A DNA stretch of 11,645 nt from CAYQPF01 sp964419225 (GTDB lineage: Bacteria > Cloacimonadota > Cloacimonadia > Cloacimonadales > CAYQPF01). Location of the stretch: positions 1 through 11,645 of the forward strand of contig CAYQPF010000154.1 of assembly GCA_964419225.1 (NCBI GenBank), given 5' to 3'. The stretch's first letter is position 1; each line of letters opens with the position of its first letter. Position numbers and translations under genes: made by a program. This document shows, piece after piece, positions 7,222 through 11,645 of this stretch. Under the pieces are notes generated by a model. The model did no database searches, had not been told where the DNA came from, and saw only the letters and a list, made by a program, of their open reading frames with translations.

Positions 7222-7665
7222 CTATTTAGTTCTCACCCATTCTGTGGTACGGCCCAGCAGCGAAACCCCGATAAAGCCTCTGATCTCCATCTTATTGGCA
7301 TCAACCATTGTTGCTTTCACATCGTAAGTCTTACCGTTCTTGGGATCATAGATCTTTCCACCTGTCCATTTTCCTTTATCTTTAAAACTCAGTCCAGACA
7401 TAATCGTTAAATTGATCAAGGGAACATTCTGAAGTTTGGGATCTGGGTTGCGGAAATCCACTTTAGCCTTGCCCTGTTCATTGTTAGGCTCCTTCAGCCA
7501 AAGGATCTTTCCATAATACTTGTTATCTTTCTTATAAACTTCCACCAGACTCATGTTATTTTCCGTGTACCATTTTCCGCAAATCTGATCTGCAGGACTT
7601 TGTGCGTGCAAAAACAGGGGGAAAAGGAATAGGGCTAGCAACATACTTAAAAACACTCTCATCAT
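7222..7665 (-). CDS. Exported DUF2147 family protein
   Basis: The 147-residue protein has a signal peptide (~1-21, cut after an A-Q type site) followed by a small domain typical of DUF2147: DQICGKWYTENN near the start, YGKILWLKEPNN in the middle, and the NGKTYDVKATM and IRGFIGVSLLGRTTEWVR segments at the end. Members are small secreted beta-barrel, lipocalin-like proteins, common in Bacteroidota and Proteobacteria; the biochemical function is not established. The gene is monocistronic, with a promoter candidate just upstream. There are two adjacent ATG codons. GAGGAG (7669-7674) is 3 nt from the first and 6 nt from the second, so translation may really begin at 7662, one residue later. Confidence 0.88.
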   Translation of the reverse strand: MMRVFLSMLLALFLFPLFLHAQSPADQICGKWYTENNMSLVEVYKKDNKYYGKILWLKEPNNEQGKAKVDFRNPDPKLQNVPLINLTIMSGLSFKDKGKWTGGKIYDPKNGKTYDVKATMVDANKMEIRGFIGVSLLGRTTEWVRTK

Positions 7666-7691
7666 AAACTCCTCAGGCTTTATTTTGGTGA

Positions 7692-7719
7692 ATAATATTC
7701 ATAGCTGTATTTTCGTCAA
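7692..7719 (-). promoter_or_regulatory. Sigma-70 type promoter for the DUF2147 gene
   Basis: On the minus strand, TTGACG (7714-7719, 5/6) and TATTAT (7692-7697, 5/6) are 16 nt apart. Initiation near 7685 gives a leader of ~20 nt containing the GAGGAG ribosome binding site. Confidence 0.5.
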
Positions 7720-7742
7720 GTAAACATAATAAAGTGGTACAT

Positions 7743-7784
7743 AGTTCCCAACTAACAACTGATAACAAACAATTAATAACTAAC
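7743..7784. repeat. Phased heptamer array between the orphan-gene terminator and the DUF2147 promoter
   Basis: Plus-strand heptamers in strict phase: AGTTCCC, AACTAAC, AACTGAT, AACAAAC, AATTAAT, AACTAAC. The last five share AA at positions 1-2 and the first and last of these are identical. The array abuts the T-tract of the neighbouring terminator. Confidence 0.6.
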
Positions 7785-7815
7785 AAAAAACCCCTCACTG
7801 GGGATAATGAGGGGT
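7785..7815 (-). terminator. Rho-independent terminator of the orphan small-protein gene
   Basis: Read on the minus strand: ACCCCTCA, a 10-nt loop, TGAGGGGT, then a T-tract (plus-strand A run 7785-7790, the last A shared with the stem). The 8-bp GC-rich stem with a following U-tract is a classic intrinsic terminator. It sits 37 nt after the stop codon of the minus-strand gene ending at 7852. An alternative CCCC/GGGG pairing with a 5-nt loop lies in the same stretch. Confidence 0.85.
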
Positions 7816-7851
7816 GTGTTTTCAGGAGAGAGGAGTTATTACTATAATATC

Positions 7852-8193
7852 TCAACATCTGGGCAGATGTCGATTAGTCAAATGCGCTCGAGCGAGAAAT
7901 AAGCTGCCGCCTTGGAGGGAGAAGAGTAAGATATAATGTGCCAAAAAAGGACAGTTTGGAGGGGAAGCGGCAGCTACACTGTAAACAGAATATATACTGA
8001 CAACGATTGTTATCAGAACCATATAAAACTTGTGATTTTTAACTTTTTCGTAGTGTGTGTAACCGAAGTTGTCACTGCAACTTTCGTTTACATAGCTGGA
8101 AACTAAGGCTTTGGTGTTTTTAGGGAAAGCAAGGAAGTCAGCCAGTTTTTCAATATTGGCTTCAGGCTTTATGCTGAGCGGGATTGAGTTCAT
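7852..8193 (-). CDS. Orphan 113-residue putative membrane protein under a sigma-54 promoter
   Basis: I do not recognise the family. Expression signals are strong: AAGGAGGAG-type ribosome binding site ~5 nt before the ATG, a consensus -24/-12 promoter ~60 nt upstream and an intrinsic terminator downstream. Residues ~1-55 are soluble and mixed-charge, with one Cys at position 39. A hydrophobic segment follows at ~57-76 (FYMVLITIVVSIYSVYSVAAA), so a membrane-anchored small protein is likely. The last ~38 residues (from about SPPNCPF) are encoded by DNA carrying a 9-bp inverted repeat, paired TTGGAGGG boxes and two more palindromes (7855-7975). This tail therefore looks like a repeat element that has run into the reading frame, and the native protein may have been different or shorter. 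The transcription unit is better supported than the exact protein. Confidence 0.5.
   Translation of the reverse strand: MNSIPLSIKPEANIEKLADFLAFPKNTKALVSSYVNESCSDNFGYTHYEKVKNHKFYMVLITIVVSIYSVYSVAAASPPNCPFLAHYILLFSLQGGSLFLARAHLTNRHLPRC
7855..7975. repeat. Cluster of inverted and direct repeats inside the orphan gene's 3' end
   Basis: Contents: ACATCTG-GG-CAGATGT (7855-7870); the 10-bp palindrome CGCTCGAGCG (7885-7894); AGCTGCCGC (7902-7910) and its inverse GCGGCAGCT (7967-7975), 56 nt apart; and directly repeated TTGGAGGGAGAAG (7912-7924) and TTGGAGGGGAAG (7956-7967). The arrangement resembles a small mobile or extragenic repeat unit rather than plain coding sequence. It matches no named element that I recognise. 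Confidence 0.55.
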
Positions 8194-8255
8194 TTGACTC
8201 CTCCTTTTCTTTATTTTTTCACACCCTATTTCTTAATTTCCACATAAATATAATA

Positions 8256-8272
8256 TGCAAGTGTTGTGCCAA
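8256..8272 (-). promoter_or_regulatory. Sigma-54 (RpoN) -24/-12 promoter
   Basis: The minus strand reads TTGGCAC-AACAC-TTGCA, a full match to the TGGCAC-N5-TTGC(A/T) consensus with correct spacing. Initiation near 8245 gives a leader of ~50 nt ending in a strong ribosome binding site and the ATG at 8193. Sigma-54 promoters need an enhancer-binding activator, so the orphan small-protein gene should be conditionally expressed. The dyad TCTGG-ACAAG-CCAGA (8381-8395), ~110-125 nt upstream, is at a plausible distance for an activator site, but this is speculative. Confidence 0.75.
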
Positions 8273-8499
8273 TAAAAAAAGGCCTAAATTGTAAACCAAT
8301 TCGGGGTTTTTAGAACAATGCAATTTCAAACTTCTTTTTCTTGCTTGACTGAGTCTGGTTACACATTCTCTTATTCTTAATCTGGACAAGCCAGAACCAA
8401 AATCGAATTTCATTTAAGACAATTTGTTTTTCATTATGATTATCGAAAGAGAATTTGGCTGAAGCCATAAGGGAGAGGAATATTTGTTTAAATATTAAT

Positions 8500-8529
8500 C
8501 CTCCGGTTAAAACCGGAGGCTATTGATGA
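8500..8529 (+). repeat. REP-like element, plus orientation
   Basis: A perfect palindrome with 9-bp arms (CCTCCGGTT/AACCGGAGG, 2-nt centre, 8500-8519) is followed by the tail CTATTGATGA (8520-8529). The tail is repeated in inverted orientation 41 nt away after a second GC-rich stem. Palindrome plus fixed tail in head-to-head pairs is the architecture of REP/BIME sequences. Confidence 0.65.
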
Positions 8530-8570
8530 GGTAAATAATGCTTGTTTTAAACTGGTTTCATAGGCTTTGA

Positions 8571-8599
8571 TCATCAATAGACCCGATATTTATGCCGGG
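8571..8599 (-). repeat. REP-like element, minus orientation
   Basis: Read on the minus strand: an imperfect GC-ended stem CCCG...CGGG (8582-8599), one extra T, then the same tail CTATTGATGA (8571-8580) as its partner at 8520-8529. With that partner it forms a convergent doublet spanning ~100 nt. Confidence 0.6.
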
Positions 8600-8657
8600 G
8601 GAAAAAAAATAAAACCACCCCTCTCGTGCTTTAGCCCAATGTTACCAAAAATAATCA

Positions 8658-8750
8658 AACTTATCACAATTTGAAGAAATCGATAAGTTGGATATTGTTA
8701 CATATTTAGAAAAATATGCTAAAAATTTTTCTATCAAACGCTCAGATAGA
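8658..8750. repeat. Three consecutive AT-rich inverted repeats
   Basis: AACTTATC/GATAAGTT (8658-8665 and 8682-8689, 16-nt gap); TAGAAAAAT/ATTTTTCTA (8707-8715 and 8725-8733, 9-nt gap); TCTATC/GATAGA (8730-8735 and 8745-8750). The last two overlap. They could be hairpins of a non-coding RNA, the end of a decayed IS200/REP-associated element, or partly chance in AT-rich DNA. Confidence 0.45.
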
Positions 8751-8833
8751 TTTTGATAAAAAATGACACGCCTTAAATAGAACATTTATATACCTGCGAA
8801 ATTGAGTTACTTAACTATGATTCCTTTTCCCCA

Positions 8834-8863
8834 ATCAGTGAAAATCCGAGTTGATCAGTGGCA
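8834..8863 (+). repeat. Phased 10-nt repeat array A
   Basis: Three consecutive units: ATCAGTGAAA, ATCCGAGTTG, ATCAGTGGCA. Units 1 and 3 share the first seven bases and the spacing is exactly 10 nt. Confidence 0.55.
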
Positions 8864-8888
8864 AAACTCTCTAAAAGTATCTCTTCCC

Positions 8889-8918
8889 ATTGGTGCGTAT
8901 TTGTGTTCATTCCGGGTT
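8889..8918 (+). repeat. Phased 10-nt repeat array B
   Basis: Three consecutive units: ATTGGTGCGT, ATTTGTGTTC, ATTCCGGGTT. Each starts with ATT. They share the AT-N2-GTG pattern of array A, 25 nt upstream. Confidence 0.5.
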
Positions 8919-8950
8919 AAAGACGAGGGTCTCAAAGATAGTAAAAATGA

Positions 8951-8978
8951 TTGACATATAATGTGATATTCTTAAAAA
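8951..8978 (+). promoter_or_regulatory. Ambiguous promoter of the AOR operon
   Basis: A perfect TTGACA (8951-8956) abuts a perfect TATAAT (8957-8962), so the two cannot serve the same promoter. TTGACA with TAAAAA (8973-8978, 4/6) at 16 nt would start transcription too close to the leader ORF. TATAAT used alone would start near 8969, but it lacks a good -35 box. A promoter here is likely; which boxes are used is unclear. Confidence 0.4.
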
Positions 8979-8988
8979 GGAAGCATTA

Positions 8989-9012
8989 ATGAACAAAGTG
9001 GAGGTCATATGA
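8989..9012 (+). CDS. Seven-codon leader ORF (MNKVEVI)
   Basis: ATG at 8989 is preceded by AAGGAAG (8977-8983) at 5 nt and reads seven codons to a TGA that overlaps the ferredoxin start codon as ATGA. The gene's own Shine-Dalgarno (GGAGG, 9000-9004) lies inside this ORF. Translation of the leader could couple to, or gate, ferredoxin translation. It is too short for family comparison and may be fortuitous. Confidence 0.35.
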   Translation: MNKVEVI

Positions 9013-9431
9013 AGGTCCTTATCCGTAAGGAGGAGCTATGTAAGGGCTGCGGTACATGTGAAATGGTGTGTTCCAAACTCTGGTTCAAAGAAGAGAACAG
9101 AGAGAAATCCCGGATCAAAGTAGAGAAAACAGAGACCGGATTTTCCTTGCATGCCTGTACGCAGTGTGGCGAATGTACTTATGAATGTCCGGTGGAAGCA
9201 CTAACCCGAGACAAAACCGGCATTGTCCGTTTAAATGAAAAAGCTTGTGTTGGTTGCCTGGCTTGTACAGGTTTTTGTCCGATAACTGTGATGTTTACGG
9301 CCACAGGAATAGACAAGCCATTCAAGTGCATAGCATGTGGAGCCTGTGCCAAAGCCTGTCCCGAAGGTGCTTTGGTCATAGAGGAAACAAATGAACCTAT
9401 CGAAAAAGTTTTTTACCGGAGGCATCTATGA
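9009..9431 (+). CDS. Polyferredoxin with four [4Fe-4S] motifs, electron-transfer subunit of the AOR-family enzyme
   Basis: The 140-residue soluble protein has four complete CX2CX2CX3C motifs: Cys 11/14/17/21, 50/53/56/60, 80/83/86/90 and 107/110/113/117. It should carry four [4Fe-4S] clusters and pass electrons between the downstream oxidoreductase and another carrier. There is no signal or Tat peptide, so it is cytoplasmic. The layout matches small ferredoxin subunits encoded beside AOR-family catalytic subunits (for example the E. coli YdhY/YdhV pairing). GGAGG at 9000-9004 is 4 nt from the ATG. Its TGA overlaps the next ATG (ATGA), so the two proteins are probably made in matched amounts. 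Confidence 0.93.
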   Translation: MKVLIRKEELCKGCGTCEMVCSKLWFKEENREKSRIKVEKTETGFSLHACTQCGECTYECPVEALTRDKTGIVRLNEKACVGCLACTGFCPITVMFTATGIDKPFKCIACGACAKACPEGALVIEETNEPIEKVFYRRHL

Positions 9432-11605
9432 ACAAGTATCAGAATCCTTATGATATTGAAAAGATCAAAGCAGGACATAAGCTTCTGGCAGAATTCAATT
9501 ATGATTTAGTGCCTTTGGAAAAAGGCTACTCCAGCCGTACGCTATATGTTAATGTTACAGATAAAACTATAAAAACCAAACCTGTATCAGACCAGATGAA
9601 GGAATTATTCACCGGCGGTAAGGGTTTTGGTTTAAAATTACTGTGGGATGCTGTTAAATCAGAGACTAAATGGACTGATCCTGAGAATGAGATAGTTATC
9701 GCTGCTGGTCCCATCGGCGGTATCACTCAGTATCCGGGTATGGGTAAATCCATTGTCTGCGGTTTATCGCCTCTGACTAATGCACCTATGGACAGTAATG
9801 TAGGTGGATATTTTGGTCCCTATTTAAAATTTTCCGGTTTTGATGCTTTGGAAGTCCAGGGCATTTCCGATAAAGAAGTTATAATTTTTATAGATGGTGA
9901 CAAGGGTTTGATCCAGATCATGGAAGCACCATTTGAAGATGTAAACACTCATCTTATAGCTGAGCAGATGTGTGAAATCTTCTCTTTAACCGAACACGAA
10001 AGAAAGAATGTTTCCACGGTGTCTGCAGGTGAAGGTGCAGATCATTCCTGGTTTGGCTGTCTGAACTTCTCTTTCTATGACAGACGCAGACAGGTTGCCA
10101 GAATCAAGCAGGCTGGCCGTGGCGGTATGGGTACTTTGCTCAGACACAAAAATATCAAAGCTATCGTCTGTAAATTCTCCGGAATCTCCCAAAACAATAA
10201 TAATGTGGAAGATATAGAAACCATCAAGAATGTAGGCAAGAAATATCATCGTAATGTTTACAATCTAGATGACAGTCAATGTGATATGAGACATGTGGGA
10301 ACAGCACATCTGGTGGAGATCATGAATGATTATGATCTGTTACCGACACACAATTACAAATTCGGTTCACATGCAGAAGCATCCAAGATTTCCAGTCACG
10401 TCTGGAGAGCAATGCTGACGCATGGTATTCCAGATGGCTGCTGGTATGGCTGTACAATGGCCTGTGCCAAAGTTGTGGATGATTATGTGCTTCAGACAGG
10501 TCCTTACAAAGGTGACACCGTCAGTGTTGACGGTCCTGAGTATGAAACTGCAGCCGGAGTAGGTTCCAACATGGGAATGTGGGATCCGCATTTCATCGCC
10601 GAAGCCAATTTCTACTGTGATACATACGGTATAGATACAATTTCTTATGGAACAGGTATGGCCTTCGTCATGGAATGTTACGAGAATGGTATTCTAAATA
10701 AAGAAAGAACGGGTGGTTTGGAATTAGGTTTCGGCCGTGGTGAAGAATCCCTCGAATTGTTACATCGTCTTGCACGTGGAGAAGAAGGTTTCCCTCTGGT
10801 ATTCGGTAAAGGTATCCGTTACATGAAAAAGTATTTTGCAGAGAATTACGGTGCAGATGCCGGGTTCCTCAATGATATCGGTATGGAATGTAAAGGTCTG
10901 GAATATTCTGAATACATCACCAAAGAATCTTTGGCTATGCAGGGCGGATATGGTCTTGCCAACAAGGGTGCACAGCATGACGAAGCCTGGTTGATCTTCA
11001 TGGATATGGTCAACAATCAGATTCCAACATTTGAGAAAAAAGCAGAAGCTTTGCATTATTTCCCGATGTTCAGAACCTGGTTCTCTTTGGTGGGCTTATG
11101 TAAACTGCCTTGGAACGATCTGGAACCTGCGGATAATGGTCAGCAGGCAGAACCGGCTAAAGTTCCTGAGCATGTGGAAAATTATGTGCAGATCTTCAAT
11201 GCTGTAACCGGCAAGAATATGGACAAAGCAGGGCTCATTTTCATGTCTGAAAGAGTTTACAACTTCCAGAGAGCATTCAATGTAAAGATGGGATATGGAA
11301 CCCGTGAGCATGATTTAATCCCTTATCGCTCCGCAGGTCCTGTAACTGATGAAGAATACGAATCCAGAAAAGAACGTTACGACAAGCAGCTTGTCGAAAA
11401 ATATAATTATGACATTACCGGCAAGAGCACAACTGAAAAGAAACTCTATCTCCGTAAGCAGAGAGAAGAAGCTTATCAGATGTTGTGTGATGCTGTTTAC
11501 AAGAGAAGAGGCTGGACCCAGAATGGTGTACCAACCGTTGAAAAGATGCAATCACTTGGCATGGATTTCCCGGAAGTAGTGGAAGTTCTCAAAGCCAATC
11601 AATAA
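9428..11605 (+). CDS. Aldehyde:ferredoxin oxidoreductase family tungsten/molybdopterin enzyme, catalytic subunit
   Basis: The 725 residues exceed classical AORs (~605-620) and are nearer the longer YdhV/BamB-type branch. Family marks in order: an N-terminal cofactor-binding domain from ~40 (SSRTLYVNVTD, FTGGKGFG, GPIGGITQYPGMGKS, DSNVGGYFGPYLKFSGFDAL), RGGMGTLLRHKNIKAI (~230-245), Cys338/342/346 plus Cys558 (GLCKLPW) as the likely [4Fe-4S] ligands, the pterin-region motif YGIDTISYGTGMAF (~400), and QHDEAW at 516-521. The proximal cysteines are spaced CX3CX3C, whereas classical AORs have CX2CX3C. Such enzymes interconvert carboxylates and aldehydes with ferredoxin or carry out related low-potential reductions; the substrate cannot be assigned. 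The start is fixed by GGAGG (9418-9422), 5 nt before an ATG that overlaps the ferredoxin stop. Confidence 0.93.
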   Translation: MNKYQNPYDIEKIKAGHKLLAEFNYDLVPLEKGYSSRTLYVNVTDKTIKTKPVSDQMKELFTGGKGFGLKLLWDAVKSETKWTDPENEIVIAAGPIGGITQYPGMGKSIVCGLSPLTNAPMDSNVGGYFGPYLKFSGFDALEVQGISDKEVIIFIDGDKGLIQIMEAPFEDVNTHLIAEQMCEIFSLTEHERKNVSTVSAGEGADHSWFGCLNFSFYDRRRQVARIKQAGRGGMGTLLRHKNIKAIVCKFSGISQNNNNVEDIETIKNVGKKYHRNVYNLDDSQCDMRHVGTAHLVEIMNDYDLLPTHNYKFGSHAEASKISSHVWRAMLTHGIPDGCWYGCTMACAKVVDDYVLQTGPYKGDTVSVDGPEYETAAGVGSNMGMWDPHFIAEANFYCDTYGIDTISYGTGMAFVMECYENGILNKERTGGLELGFGRGEESLELLHRLARGEEGFPLVFGKGIRYMKKYFAENYGADAGFLNDIGMECKGLEYSEYITKESLAMQGGYGLANKGAQHDEAWLIFMDMVNNQIPTFEKKAEALHYFPMFRTWFSLVGLCKLPWNDLEPADNGQQAEPAKVPEHVENYVQIFNAVTGKNMDKAGLIFMSERVYNFQRAFNVKMGYGTREHDLIPYRSAGPVTDEEYESRKERYDKQLVEKYNYDITGKSTTEKKLYLRKQREEAYQMLCDAVYKRRGWTQNGVPTVEKMQSLGMDFPEVVEVLKANQ

Positions 11606-11629
11606 TCTCTCAGATCCTCTTAGTTAGGG

Positions 11630-11645
11630 ACAGGTGAAAGCCTGT
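11630..11645 (+). terminator. Hairpin after the AOR gene, cut by the window end
   Basis: ACAGG (11630-11634) and CCTGT (11641-11645) pair around TGAAAG, 24 nt after the AOR stop codon. The base before the first arm is G and the window ends at the last arm base, so the stem may be longer and a T-run may follow outside. It is a terminator by position; the rest cannot be seen. Confidence 0.45.

Larger units (their letters stand above)
8194..9008. other. 815-nt gene-poor, repeat-rich region
   Basis: I see no convincing protein gene here; a 64-codon minus-strand frame at 8219-8413 lacks a ribosome binding site. From left to right it holds the orphan gene's leader and sigma-54 promoter, small dyads upstream (GACT-G-AGTC 8347-8355, TCTGG-ACAAG-CCAGA 8381-8395), a convergent REP-like pair (8500-8599), a cluster of AT-rich inverted repeats (8658-8750), two arrays of phased 10-nt units (8834-8918), and the promoter and leader of the AOR operon. 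Confidence 0.7.

Noticed and set aside
7673..7858. 61-codon minus-strand ORF
   Set aside because: It runs through the intrinsic terminator, the heptamer array and the DUF2147 promoter, and its product has no protein-like features.
8219..8413. 64-codon minus-strand ORF upstream of the sigma-54 unit
   Set aside because: No ribosome binding site before its ATG, low-complexity basic composition, and it overlaps the sigma-54 promoter and the leader of the orphan gene.
8834..8918. CRISPR array
   Set aside because: The units are only 10 nt, contiguous without spacers and degenerate; no cas genes are in the window.

Overview
This is bacterial chromosomal DNA of moderate to low G+C. The organism looks like a flagellated, Gram-negative-type anaerobe. 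Two proteins are exported through signal peptides and fit a periplasm (a UshA-type nucleotidase and a DUF2147 protein). flhB and flhA encode the flagellar export gate. An aldehyde:ferredoxin oxidoreductase (AOR) family enzyme with a polyferredoxin points to anaerobic, ferredoxin-based metabolism. The gene mix and the repeat-rich intergenic DNA recall FCB-group lineages such as Cloacimonadota. That placement is a low-confidence guess, because no marker gene here fixes it.

Layout. (1) 36-3302, minus strand: a two-gene operon of a secreted 5'-nucleotidase-like phosphoesterase followed, 9 nt later, by a secreted transglutaminase-like protein. The latter may be frameshifted near the window edge. 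(2) 3517-6746, plus strand: flhB then flhA, 86 nt apart. Each is preceded by a sigma-28 (FliA)-like promoter candidate; the one before flhA has a perfect GCCGATAA box. (3) 6747-7225: a converging region with a heptamer array, TGTAA/TTACA dyads and a minus-strand tRNA-Ala(GGC) with encoded CCA. (4) 7222-8272, minus strand: a DUF2147 lipocalin-like exported protein, then an unrecognised 113-residue protein with a membrane segment. The second gene is a self-contained unit with a consensus sigma-54 promoter, a strong ribosome binding site and a Rho-independent terminator. (5) 8273-9008: gene-poor DNA packed with inverted repeats, a REP-like convergent pair and two arrays of phased 10-nt repeats. 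(6) 8989-11605, plus strand: a 7-codon leader ORF, a 16-cysteine polyferredoxin and a 725-residue AOR-family oxidoreductase, joined by two ATGA stop/start overlaps. A hairpin begins at the right edge.

How the genes work together. The polyferredoxin and the AOR enzyme almost certainly form one electron-transferring complex. FlhB and FlhA form the cytoplasmic-membrane export gate and substrate switch of the flagellum. The remaining genes are separate units. No single dramatic new system is evident. The least explained items are the sigma-54-driven small membrane protein with a repeat-derived tail, the REP-like doublet, and the strict 7-nt and 10-nt phasing of short intergenic repeats.
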